This document shows positions 34,478 through 42,882 of a DNA stretch of 64,000 nt, piece by piece. The notes below the pieces were generated by a model. The model was not told the origin of the DNA and ran no database searches. It saw only the letters and a program-made list of their open reading frames with translations. The translations under genes and the position numbers were made by a program. The stretch covers positions 22,340 through 86,339 of the forward strand of contig CAWUKT010000022.1 of the NCBI GenBank assembly GCA_963923035.1. Direction: 5' to 3'. Within the stretch, counting starts at the first letter, position 1. Each line of letters begins with the position of its first letter. This DNA comes from CAWUKT01 sp963923035 (GTDB taxonomy: Bacteria; Bacteroidota; Bacteroidia; J057; JADKCL01).

Positions 34478-35490
34478 TGAAATCACGCACGCTCACCTTC
34501 GGATGGCTGGCCCTCTTCTTGTTGTTGGCCAGCGCCTGTGAAAAGCAATTTTTGGGTCCTGACCCGGATGTCGATCCCTTTGCGGTCCACGACCATCTGT
34601 GGGAAGATCTGCGGGATCGGTACAGTTTCTTTGCCGAGAAAAACATCCATTGGGATTCACTGGGGACCGTCAGCCGGGGACAATTGACAGCATTCATGTC
34701 GGACCGGGAGTTGTTCGCCGTAATTGACGAACTCCTCGACCATTTAGAAGATGGCCATGTCAACCTGGTCGCGCCCTTCGACGTTGCCCGCAACTGGGAT
34801 TGGTTCGAACAATTCCCGTCGAACTACGACGACGAGTTGATTGAGGCGGAATACCTGGGCCCGACGGCGCGCCATTTGGGTTCACTGAGACTCCAAGCCC
34901 ATGACAGCATTCTCTATGTGAAGGTGCCCGATTTTGGCTCGTCCTGGACCTCCTCGGAACTGGATGCTTTGGTGGACGAAGCGAATGGACAGGAAGGTGT
35001 GGTGCTGGATTTGCGGAACAATGGAGGCGGCAGTTTGCAGGCGGCCTTTCACCTGATGTCTTGCTTTGTGGAGGAACCGCTGTTGTATGCCCGTCGGCGC
35101 ACCAAAGTTGGCCCTGGTTCCAATGATTTTTCTGCCTGGGAGGCCTTGGAGGTGCAGCCCCGGAGCGGGGCCCGCTACGGCGGCAAGGTGGCCGTCCTGA
35201 CGAACCGGCGGTCGTACAGCACTGCGACCCATTTCGCGGAAATGGCTGGTGTGGCGCCCCGCATGCGTCGGTTGGGGGACGTCACGGGTGGTGGCGGCGG
35301 CACCCCCGTCTACGGCGAACTGCCGAATGGCTGGACCTATCGGTTTTCGGCTACCCAAGCCGTGGCGCTGGACGGTCGCCAACTGGAAGCGGGCGTGGAG
35401 CCCGATTTCCTGGTGCCATTGGACCGCGTAGCGGTGGCAGCCGGAGTGGACAATATTGTTGAAGCGGCGGTGGCGTGGCTGCGCGAGTGA
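34477..35490 (+). CDS. S41-family peptidase, lipoprotein
   Basis: 337 residues. Lipobox LASAC at about residue 20. S41/C-terminal-processing-protease fold: LYVKVPDFG, the diagnostic VVLDLRNNGGG, and TNRRSYSTATHF, where S248 (in SYS) is the likely nucleophile, although the Glu/Lys environment seen in classical Ctp (SASASE) is altered. The product lacks a PDZ domain. The ATG overlaps the stop of the barrel gene by one base; frames that begin upstream (33820) only read the barrel gene out of frame. Confidence 0.85.
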   Translation: MKSRTLTFGWLALFLLLASACEKQFLGPDPDVDPFAVHDHLWEDLRDRYSFFAEKNIHWDSLGTVSRGQLTAFMSDRELFAVIDELLDHLEDGHVNLVAPFDVARNWDWFEQFPSNYDDELIEAEYLGPTARHLGSLRLQAHDSILYVKVPDFGSSWTSSELDALVDEANGQEGVVLDLRNNGGGSLQAAFHLMSCFVEEPLLYARRRTKVGPGSNDFSAWEALEVQPRSGARYGGKVAVLTNRRSYSTATHFAEMAGVAPRMRRLGDVTGGGGGTPVYGELPNGWTYRFSATQAVALDGRQLEAGVEPDFLVPLDRVAVAAGVDNIVEAAVAWLRE

Positions 35491-35724
35491 AAAAGCCGGT
35501 GTTGGATTTGTACTTTTTTTGCCCCCAAAACCCTTCCAAAATCAGATATTTCATCCCTTGAAATATCCTCCCTTTTTACTAACTTCCATTAACCCTCATT
35601 TCTCCCACCCGGCTTCTCCTTCCACTGCGGAGCCGATCGTATCGGGATGCGTCGTACAGGATCTGAACTGATTTCCATCCCCTCAGGAGGGCCATTCTTT
35701 TGTTTCACTTCAAATCCTTTCTGC

Positions 35725-37851
35725 ATGAAGTACTTTGATACCAATCACATCAAAAACATTGTGTTGCTGGGGGCTACCAAGTCTGGTAAGACCACCCTGG
35801 CAGAAACCATGATGTTCGAAGGCGGGGTGATCGCCCGCCGCGGCTCCGTTGAAGAAGGCAATACCCACTCTGACTACACCGATCTGGAAAAGGACAAAGG
35901 CTATTCCGTGTACGCTTCCCTCCTGCACACCATCTGGCGCGATCACAAAATCAACATCATCGACACCCCCGGAAACGACAATTTCCTGGGCGAAATCCTG
36001 TCCGGTCTCCAGGCGGCCGATACCTGCATCATGGTCCTCAATGCCCAGCACGGCGTCGAAATCGGTTCTGAAGTCCTTTGGCGCTACATCAAGAAACAAA
36101 ACAAGCCGGTCATCCTCGTCGCCAACCAGGTCGACCACGAAAAATCTGACTTTGACCGGACCCTCGAGCAGGCCCAAAAACGGTTTGGAGCCTCAGTGGT
36201 CCCCATGCAATTCCCCTACAACCAAGGAGATGGCTTCAATTGCATCGTCGACCTGCTCAAGATGACCATGTACAAATTTCCACCCGACGGCGGCAAGCCC
36301 GAAAAATTGCCCATTCCCGATGATGTGAAGGAAAAGGCCGACGAAATGCACAATACCCTGGTGGAGGCGGCGGCAGAAAACGATGAGGATTTGATGGAAC
36401 TGTATTTTGACAAGGGAGAATTGGATGAAGACGAAATGCGGCAGGGACTGAGAACGGGAATGCTGAATGGTGATGTGATGCCGATGTTTGTGGTGTCGGC
36501 GAAGTACAACATGGGCTCCGGTCGGATGATGGGCTTCATCGACAATGTTTGCCCCAGCGCGAGTGACAATCCGCCAGTGGAAACCGTCGATGGCAACGAA
36601 ATCCCCGGGGACGAATCCCACGATCCGAGCCTGTTCATCTGGAAGAAATCACTGGAAGACCATATTGGCGACGTGAATTATTTCAAGGTGATTTCGGGGG
36701 TGATTGAAACGGGAAAAGAATACAAGAATGCCCGTTCCGGCAATTCAGAGCGCTTTGGGAACCTGATGTTGGCGGATGGGAAAAAGAAACATGCAGTGGA
36801 AAAGCTGGCGGCGGGAGACCTGGCCATTGCCGTCAAGCTCAAGGATGCGAAAGTGAACGATACCTTTTATCAGGGCGGTTCCAAGATCGAGTTTCCGGCC
36901 TTTGAAACGCCCCAGTGGCGCATCCGGACGGCGGTCAAGGCGGCCAGCGACAAGGATGACGACAAGGTCGGGGAAGCGCTCAATGCCATCGCCCAAAACG
37001 ATCCGACGTTTGAGGTGGGCTACCGCTCCGACCTCGGCCAGACCATCATGTCTGGCCAGGGAGAGCTCCACCTCGCCAATGCGCGGTGGCTGCTCAAGCA
37101 CAAGCACAAGCTGGAAGTGGAATTTGACAAGCCCCGGATCGCCTACCGCGAAACCATTCGCGGCACCTCCAACGCCACCTACCGCCACAAAAAGCAGAGT
37201 GGCGGCGCGGGGCAGTTTGCGGAGGTCCACCTCCGCATCGACCCGTACCGGGAAGGCGCTGATGCCCCCGCCGAATACAAATTGCGGGACCGCCAGATCA
37301 TCCAGCTCGAACACGGCGGCGTCCTCGAATTCCTCAATTGCATCGTGGGCGGCTCCATCGATACCCGCTTCATTCCATCGGTCCTGAAAGGCGTTCAGGA
37401 GACCATGGTCCGGGGCCCGCTGACTGGCTCGCCCGTCCGCGACATCCGCATTTGCCTCTATGATGGCAAGATGCACCCAGTGGATTCCAACGAAATGGCC
37501 TTCAAAATTGCCTCGGCTCAGGCCTTCAAACAGGCCTTCACCGAGGCCCAGCCGAAGCTCCTTGAACCTATCATGGACGTCGATGTCCTGACGCCCGACG
37601 ACGTCATGGGCGACGTGATGACGGACCTCCAGGGCCGCCGCGCGATGATCATGGGCATGGATTCCGAGGACCATTTCCAGCTCATCCGGGCCAAGGTTCC
37701 CCTGGCGGAATTGTACAAGTACTCTACGACCCTGCGGTCGATCACCCAGGGACGGGCCATCCACACCCGCGAATTCAGCGACTTTGCGCTCGTCTCCGAC
37801 AATGTCCGGGACAGCATCGTCAAAGAACTGGCGGAAGCCGTTCCGGGATAA
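35725..37851 (+). CDS. EF-G-like translational GTPase, divergent paralogue
   Basis: 708 residues with the domain plan of elongation factor G (G domain ~1-270, domain II ~280-390, III-V to the end; QSGGAGQFAEVHLRI and HPVDSNEMAFKIASAQAFKQ are typical of domains IV/V). The GTPase motifs depart from active EF-G: P-loop GATKSGKT (16-23), no RGITI in switch I (EKDKGYSVYAS), switch II DTPGNDNF with Asn at 84 in place of the catalytic His, and NQVD for NKMD. It is therefore an EF-G2-type paralogue and not the main translocase. Start at ATG 35725 (MKYFDTNHIKN); the 26 residues ahead are not conserved. A bidirectional terminator follows. Confidence 0.88.
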   Translation: MKYFDTNHIKNIVLLGATKSGKTTLAETMMFEGGVIARRGSVEEGNTHSDYTDLEKDKGYSVYASLLHTIWRDHKINIIDTPGNDNFLGEILSGLQAADTCIMVLNAQHGVEIGSEVLWRYIKKQNKPVILVANQVDHEKSDFDRTLEQAQKRFGASVVPMQFPYNQGDGFNCIVDLLKMTMYKFPPDGGKPEKLPIPDDVKEKADEMHNTLVEAAAENDEDLMELYFDKGELDEDEMRQGLRTGMLNGDVMPMFVVSAKYNMGSGRMMGFIDNVCPSASDNPPVETVDGNEIPGDESHDPSLFIWKKSLEDHIGDVNYFKVISGVIETGKEYKNARSGNSERFGNLMLADGKKKHAVEKLAAGDLAIAVKLKDAKVNDTFYQGGSKIEFPAFETPQWRIRTAVKAASDKDDDKVGEALNAIAQNDPTFEVGYRSDLGQTIMSGQGELHLANARWLLKHKHKLEVEFDKPRIAYRETIRGTSNATYRHKKQSGGAGQFAEVHLRIDPYREGADAPAEYKLRDRQIIQLEHGGVLEFLNCIVGGSIDTRFIPSVLKGVQETMVRGPLTGSPVRDIRICLYDGKMHPVDSNEMAFKIASAQAFKQAFTEAQPKLLEPIMDVDVLTPDDVMGDVMTDLQGRRAMIMGMDSEDHFQLIRAKVPLAELYKYSTTLRSITQGRAIHTREFSDFALVSDNVRDSIVKELAEAVPG

Positions 37852-37871
37852 TTGTTTACCCCTATTCCCAC

Positions 37872-37906
37872 AAAGGCCGGCTCCTCCTGCGAGGGCCGGC
37901 CTTTTA
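37872..37906. terminator. Bidirectional terminator
   Basis: AAAGGCCGGC and GCCGGCCTTT pair over 10 bp with a 13-base loop, followed on the plus strand by TTTTAT and preceded by A-rich sequence on the other. It lies between the convergent EF-G-like gene and the minus-strand T9SS protein, serving both. Confidence 0.85.
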
Positions 37907-37925
37907 TGGAAGGGTGGAATCACAA

Positions 37926-39488
37926 TCAGCGGGTGATGACCAGGGGCAGCGTGGCCGTTTCAGTTCCTTCCTGGAACCTCAGCCAGTGCATCCCCGTCGG
38001 CATGTCGTCCAGTTCCAGCGTGATTTGCCGGGAACGCAGACCGTCCTGTTCCCATAGAATCCGTCCCAGGGCATCGACGATCTGGAGGTCGACGGGGCGG
38101 TTATGGGGCAGGTCCAGCTGCAATTGGACCTGGTCTTGGGCCGGTTGGGGGAACAAACGGATGGATTGGGCGAGGAGGTTGGGCTCTGTTCGGTTCACGA
38201 TGAAATCGGTGGTGTCCCGGCCGACGCAGCCATTCGGGCCAACGACCTCGACGATGTAGATCCCCGATCCGTTGTTCGTGATGACGGTCGGGCCGGGGAT
38301 GGTATCCAACGCGGATCCGCCGAGGTTGTCAAAAAACCACGTGATAGAGGCGTTGGGCCCCGTACCGGTTACCGTTAGGAGGTTTTGAGCGGCATTGATC
38401 TGGATTTGGGGGAGGGGGCTGGCCAGAATCTCAATGGTATCCCGGACTTCATTGGCACAGACTCCATCCAGGAAGTAGATGACCTCGTAGGTTCCCGGCG
38501 CCATCTGGTCCAGTCGGATGGTCCCCAAAGTATCGTCAAAGACCACCCCTCCGGCACCACCAATGACCACCCCGGAAAAGCTGCCGGGAGAGTTCGGAGC
38601 AAAGAGCGTAGGGGTGGGATACGGATCGCTTTGGCAGTAGGTGGACTGAGCGTAATCCAGGAAGAGTTGATTTTCAATGATTTCAATGGTGTCCCGGACT
38701 TCGATGGGGCAAATGCCATCGGTGGTGAAAGTGATTTCGTAGACTCCCGGAATGGATTGGTCCAATCGGATAGTGCCCATCGTGTCCGCAAAGACGAGCC
38801 CAACTCCCCCTCCGGGAACCATGCTGGCAAAAAAGAAGCCGGCTGTATCTGTCATCAAGGACGGAGTGGGGTAGGTGTCTGTTTGGCAATAAAACTCCTC
38901 GGCGTAGTCCATGGTTGTTTGCCCGGCGTCGATGATCTCGACGAACTGGGAAAACGATGCCTGACAGGGGCCATTGGACAGGTCGTACGTGATGGAATAG
39001 GTGCCGGGAGTGCTCTGCGAAGGCTGAAAGCTACCGTCCGCCGCAATGTTGAGGCCCAAATTGGGGCTTACAATGAAGATGCCGCCGGGCAAAAACACAG
39101 TAGAGTCCACTACCACCAGGTCCTCACTGGTACAAAAGATTGTCTGCCCACCGGAGTATTGAAAGAAGGGGCTTAGGGCCGGTACAATGGTGAGAGAGGT
39201 GGTGAAGGAATCGTTGCAGGTTGAGTCCTGGACCACATAGGTGATGGCATAGGTTCCAGCTTGGGACTGGACGGGGGAAATGGTCCCGGAGGCGGGGTTG
39301 ATGTCGAGCCCTGGCCCGGCCGAATAAGTGCCACCAACCGTGACGAGCGAGTCCACAGGATAGTTGGGCTCGGAACTGCAAACGATGGTGTCGGGATAGG
39401 CGAAGAACGCACAATTTTGTCCAAAGGAAGATCCTCCGAACAATCCGAGAAGCAAGAGCAAGCCTCCCGAAAAGAGATTCAGTTTCAT
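37926..39488 (-). CDS. T9SS-secreted repeat protein
   Basis: 520 residues. Signal peptide (LNLFSGGLLLLLGLFGGSSF). Four Ig-like modules of ~75-85 residues follow, each with a Cys-containing lead (NCAFFAYPDTIVCSSEPNYP; FYCQTDTYPTPSL; TYCQSDPYPTPTL) and a GTYAIT / GVYEIT / GTYEVI strand, then a PKD/FN3-type domain (SITWFFDNLGG) and a T9SS type A tail (RLFPQPAQDQVQLQL to TLPLVITR). Such proteins are surface adhesin-like in Bacteroidota; no enzymatic motif is seen. Confidence 0.8.
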   Translation of the reverse strand: MKLNLFSGGLLLLLGLFGGSSFGQNCAFFAYPDTIVCSSEPNYPVDSLVTVGGTYSAGPGLDINPASGTISPVQSQAGTYAITYVVQDSTCNDSFTTSLTIVPALSPFFQYSGGQTIFCTSEDLVVVDSTVFLPGGIFIVSPNLGLNIAADGSFQPSQSTPGTYSITYDLSNGPCQASFSQFVEIIDAGQTTMDYAEEFYCQTDTYPTPSLMTDTAGFFFASMVPGGGVGLVFADTMGTIRLDQSIPGVYEITFTTDGICPIEVRDTIEIIENQLFLDYAQSTYCQSDPYPTPTLFAPNSPGSFSGVVIGGAGGVVFDDTLGTIRLDQMAPGTYEVIYFLDGVCANEVRDTIEILASPLPQIQINAAQNLLTVTGTGPNASITWFFDNLGGSALDTIPGPTVITNNGSGIYIVEVVGPNGCVGRDTTDFIVNRTEPNLLAQSIRLFPQPAQDQVQLQLDLPHNRPVDLQIVDALGRILWEQDGLRSRQITLELDDMPTGMHWLRFQEGTETATLPLVITR

Positions 39489-39535
39489 GTTTTAATACGT
39501 TAATGGTTCAGCAATAAGGACTTGTTGGCAGTGTC

Positions 39536-39713
39536 TCAAGAAGCATTTTTCTTCCGATTTGACCACTCGATTCCCACCTCATTCTGATAATTAGCAACGA
39601 AGTCAAGGCCCTCTCCCATCGGCTTTCCAAAATGGAAATCAAGCTCTTCCAATGGCGGAGAGGTAACAAACAATTCTATTCTCGTTAAGGAGGGATTTAT
39701 CCAGCCATTTCTC
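39536..39713 (-). other. Possible remnant reading frame
   Basis: A minus-strand frame without an ATG near its start reads NPSLTRIELFVTSPPLEELD then FHFGKPMGEGLDFVANYQNE and ends at TGA 39536-39538. It looks protein-like and the DNA is lower in G+C than its neighbours, so it may be the tail of a decayed or transferred gene just downstream of the SxtJ-like gene. No start codon or family is recognised. Confidence 0.2.
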
Positions 39714-40079
39714 CTACCAACCGTTCTCCAAATCCTTCTTCGTATAGGTATGGTCCCGGACCTGCAGGAGCGAGTCGTCCTGGTCCTTGAGGTAGAAGGG
39801 GTTCTTGCGGGTCAATTGGTAGATCGTGGCAAAGGGAACGAGGAAAATGAAATAGACAACGGAAAGAATGACCTTGGAATTGACCCAACCGAGTGCGAGC
39901 GACAATTTGGTCCAGCCCCAGGCGATGTAGGTGGCCGTGACCGGGAGGACCATCACGAGGCCGCCGATGCCCAGGCCGATGTACAGCAGGATCGGCTCGT
40001 CAAAGACGAGGCTCAAGGCACCAAAGCCCACGACCATGGCCAGGATCAGAAAGAATGGATTGTCAACGACCCGTTTCAT
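39714..40079 (-). CDS. SxtJ-like membrane protein
   Basis: 121 residues with three transmembrane helices: PFFLILAMVVGFGALSLVF, LLYIGLGIGGLVMVLPVTAT and VILSVVYFIFLVPFATIYQL, the last followed by TRKNPFYLK. The last part (LGWVNSKVILSVVYF...P) corresponds to the SxtJ family, small membrane proteins that typically accompany NodU/CmcH-type carbamoyltransferases. It starts 3 bases after the DUF5989 gene stop. A carbamoyltransferase lies on the same strand ~3 kb upstream. Confidence 0.75.
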   Translation of the reverse strand: MKRVVDNPFFLILAMVVGFGALSLVFDEPILLYIGLGIGGLVMVLPVTATYIAWGWTKLSLALGWVNSKVILSVVYFIFLVPFATIYQLTRKNPFYLKDQDDSLLQVRDHTYTKKDLENGW

Positions 40080-40082
40080 GGC

Positions 40083-40223
40083 TCAAAACAAGGCGTAAAT
40101 GAAGGGCATGGTCCCGGTCACCCCACCGACCACCAAAATGATCGCAATCACCAACAATACTACCAGCACCGGCACCAGAATGAACTTTTTGCGTTCCATG
40201 ATGAAACGGAAGATGTCTTTCAT
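40083..40223 (-). CDS. DUF5989-like small membrane protein
   Basis: A 46-residue gene starting at ATG 40223. It begins MKDIFRFIMERKKFILVPVL, continues with a hydrophobic helix (VVLLVIAIILVVGG) and ends TMPFIYALF. This is the signature of DUF5989: a short basic N-terminus with MxERKK, one helix and a terminal PFIYxLF. DUF5989 is commonly found between carbamoyltransferase and SxtJ genes; here SxtJ follows 3 bases later, so the pair is probably one transcript. The partner enzyme is displaced (see the carbamoyltransferase). Confidence 0.75.
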   Translation of the reverse strand: MKDIFRFIMERKKFILVPVLVVLLVIAIILVVGGVTGTMPFIYALF

Positions 40224-40270
40224 GGGGGCAATATAGGGAAAAAAGTCCCCAAAAATCGCTATCTTTAGGG

Positions 40271-40501
40271 ATGGATTTGAACCGTGAAAGAAAGGAATTG
40301 GTGGAATTGATCAACCAAATCCAAAGTCAGCAACTATTGAGTGAACTCCGGTCTGTCGTGGAGGATTTGATGTCTGCCTCCGATGACTTTGAGCTATCCC
40401 CATCCCACCGGGAGGTGCTGGATCAGCGAATCAATAAGTACAAGGCTGGAGAGGGGAAGCTGTACAGTTGGGAAGAAGTGGTGGATAAAGTGAAGGGATA
40501 G
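40271..40501 (+). CDS. Antitoxin of RelE/ParE-type module
   Basis: 76 residues, soluble, helical, with a C-terminal LSPSHREVLDQRINKYKAGE then GKLYSWEEVVDKVKG typical of addiction-module antitoxins (TIGR02574-like). A TATCTTTA -7-type element lies just upstream (40260-40267). The stop overlaps the GTG of the toxin gene by one base. Confidence 0.85.
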   Translation: MDLNRERKELVELINQIQSQQLLSELRSVVEDLMSASDDFELSPSHREVLDQRINKYKAGEGKLYSWEEVVDKVKG

Positions 40502-40794
40502 TGGAGAGAACATATCAATTGGAATTTACTGAGGAAGCCCTTCAGGAAATCCGGAATAGCTATAACTGGTACGAAGAAAGAGTTCCTAAGTTGGGAGGTC
40601 GATTTTTGAGTGACTTGTCTAAGGTTCTTGAACGGATTCAAACAAATCCAAGGTTGTTCCGAGTGGTATATCGGAATCAACGGAAGATATCCCTTCGTCG
40701 CTTCCCCTTTGTTGTCATTTATGAAGTGCTGGATTCAACCCTTCGGATTCACGCTGTTTTTCATACGAGTCGAGATCCAAAGAAAAGGTTCTGA
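40501..40794 (+). CDS. RelE/ParE-family toxin
   Basis: 97 residues. FTEEALQEIRNSYNWYEERV with a following GGRFLSDLSKVLERI is the first helix pair, FRVVYRNQRKISLRRFPFVV then IYEVLDSTLRIHAVFHTSRD carries the basic beta-sheet of the fold (RRFPF is typical). GTG start at 40501, overlapping the antitoxin stop (TAGTG). Expected to act on ribosome-bound mRNA or gyrase; which is not decided by sequence alone. Confidence 0.85.
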   Translation: MERTYQLEFTEEALQEIRNSYNWYEERVPKLGGRFLSDLSKVLERIQTNPRLFRVVYRNQRKISLRRFPFVVIYEVLDSTLRIHAVFHTSRDPKKRF

Positions 40795-40974
40795 AGACTA
40801 CAACCTCATTCCCTAAGAATCGCTAGGGGAGTAGGCTATTCTTTTTGCAAAGCCCACGACCCCCTCCATGACCCAGATCATTGTATTTCACCAGCAAAAT
40901 GACCATATTGGGATATACTTAAAGGCTTTCAGACTGCAATAGAGCGTATACCGTTTATCATTTAAGACAATCTT

Positions 40975-42828
40975 ATGGCTAAATTTTACCCATTCAAAGG
41001 GTGGTTGGTGGCATTTGCATTGGCCACCTGGCTACCCCTAAACGCCCAGCAATTCATCAATCCGATTCCCATCCCGCCGGAAATCAATTCCGACACCGTG
41101 GAGCTCCAGATCGACATCCTGGACCACGTGTTCAACCCCAACGGCGCTGACTCGCTCAGCCAGCCCATCCAGTGCTACGCCTTCAACGTCCTCGGCGACA
41201 CTTCCCTCACCTGCCTCGGGCCCACCATCGCCTGGCAGTACCTCCACAATGTCCACACCGAGGTCACCAACAACCTCCCCCACGGGGCGACCGTCCACTG
41301 GCATGGCGCGCACATCCCCGTCTACACCGATGGAGGACCCCACCAGGTCATTCCCCCGAATCCCCCGAACAATGGTGCGGCTGGCAATCCCTGGTGCATC
41401 GATTTCCCCATCCTCGACAAATCCGCCACCATGTGGTACCACCCCCACGTCATGGACCACACCTACGAGCAGGTGCAAATGGGCATGTCCGGGATGATTT
41501 ACGTGGAAGATCCCGTGGACGGCGACGACGATCCGATCCTCAGCCAAATCCACGACACCCTCCCCAATGAGTACGGAGTCAACGATTTCCCCGTCATTGT
41601 TCAGACCAAAAAGTTCATTCCCGACCCCAACAACCCCGGGGGCCACGTCATCGATACCGCCAACGGCTACAAAGGCAGCGATTTTCGCTACGTGATCAAC
41701 GGGGTCGTCAACGCCTACATGGAGGTGCCCGCCAATGTGGTCCGCCTCCGCATCCTCAACGGAGATGCCAAATGGAGCTTCAACCTGGGCGTTTTTGAGA
41801 ATGCCGACGGCACCAGTCCCTACGGGTTCCAGTACATCGCCGGAGACGCCGGCTATACCGATTCGACCTACGCGATGGACAGCGTCATCATCCCGCCGGG
41901 GAGCCGCTTCGAGTGGCTGGTCGATTTCAGGGGGCAGGAAAACAAGACCTTTTACCTCGCCAATGGAGTGAGCACCATTCCCGATGCCATTGTTGGAAGT
42001 GGAGTGAGCGGCGGCTTGTCAGACTCGACGATCCTGGAAATTCGGGTGACCGCAGTGGACACCCCGAACAGTCCGATCTCGGCCTTTCCCATTGCCCTGC
42101 ACCCCAAAGAAATTCCCGATACCACCGACCAGGACCGGCACCGGGTCAAGAGCTTTACCGGGGCTGGCAACATGGGCGATCCGTTCCTCATCGACAATAC
42201 CCCCATGAACATGGGCTTTGTCAACGATACCGTGCCGCTGGACAGCACCGAGATCTGGACCATCTTCAATGAGACCCGGGTCGCCCACCCCTGGCACATC
42301 CACGATATCCACTTCTGGGTGACCGAGATTTTTGATACCGTGAGCAACTCCTACATCGATCCGGCCCTGTACCCCGAACTGTTCTGCGGTCCGCGGGACA
42401 ATGTCCTGATCATGCCGGGTTGGAAAATGAAGTGGGTTGGAACCTTTCAGGATTATGGAACCGCGATTGCCCCGGACAGCACCTACATGTACCACTGCCA
42501 CATCTTGCCGCACGAAGATGGCGGGATGATGGGACAATTTGTGGTGTGGAATGGCCTCGGGGTCGGTGTAGAGGAATACTTCGAAGACCATTTGGATGCC
42601 GTGATCTACCCGAATCCCGCCCAGGAGGAATTGTTCCTGAAGGGCAAATCCCGCCACCCCAGCGACGTGCGGATATTCGATTTGCAGGGACAGCTCCTCG
42701 CGCGATTCGCCTATACGCCCTTCGACGGACAGATCAAGATTCCCACGGAGCGTTTGCCGAGAGGGATGGTGATGGTGGAATGGAGAACGGAGGAAGGAAA
42801 ATTCGTACGGAGAGTGCGGTTGGATTGA
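40975..42828 (+). CDS. Multicopper oxidase with T9SS sorting tail
   Basis: 617 residues. Signal peptide (GWLVAFALATWLPLNAQ), three cupredoxin domains, and an extra ~80-residue T9SS type A tail (DAVIYPNPAQEELFLKGKS to FVRRVRLD). All four copper-site motifs are present: HWHGAH, MWYHPHVMDH, AHPWHIHDIHFW, and MYHCHILPHEDGGMM with the axial Met of type 1 Cu. It is probably secreted and attached at the cell surface. Substrate class (laccase, bilirubin-oxidase, or cuprous/ferrous oxidase) is open. A bidirectional terminator follows. Confidence 0.9.
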   Translation: MAKFYPFKGWLVAFALATWLPLNAQQFINPIPIPPEINSDTVELQIDILDHVFNPNGADSLSQPIQCYAFNVLGDTSLTCLGPTIAWQYLHNVHTEVTNNLPHGATVHWHGAHIPVYTDGGPHQVIPPNPPNNGAAGNPWCIDFPILDKSATMWYHPHVMDHTYEQVQMGMSGMIYVEDPVDGDDDPILSQIHDTLPNEYGVNDFPVIVQTKKFIPDPNNPGGHVIDTANGYKGSDFRYVINGVVNAYMEVPANVVRLRILNGDAKWSFNLGVFENADGTSPYGFQYIAGDAGYTDSTYAMDSVIIPPGSRFEWLVDFRGQENKTFYLANGVSTIPDAIVGSGVSGGLSDSTILEIRVTAVDTPNSPISAFPIALHPKEIPDTTDQDRHRVKSFTGAGNMGDPFLIDNTPMNMGFVNDTVPLDSTEIWTIFNETRVAHPWHIHDIHFWVTEIFDTVSNSYIDPALYPELFCGPRDNVLIMPGWKMKWVGTFQDYGTAIAPDSTYMYHCHILPHEDGGMMGQFVVWNGLGVGVEEYFEDHLDAVIYPNPAQEELFLKGKSRHPSDVRIFDLQGQLLARFAYTPFDGQIKIPTERLPRGMVMVEWRTEEGKFVRRVRLD

Positions 42829-42847
42829 CGGGAAATGAAATGCGATC

Positions 42848-42882
42848 AAAGCGGCCTGGGCTTCGGTTCAGGCCGCTTTTTT
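42848..42882. terminator. Bidirectional terminator between MCO and carbamoyltransferase
   Basis: AAAGCGGCCTG and CAGGCCGCTTT pair over 11 bp with a 10-base loop and flanking A and T runs. Its T-run overlaps the carbamoyltransferase stop codon. Confidence 0.85.
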
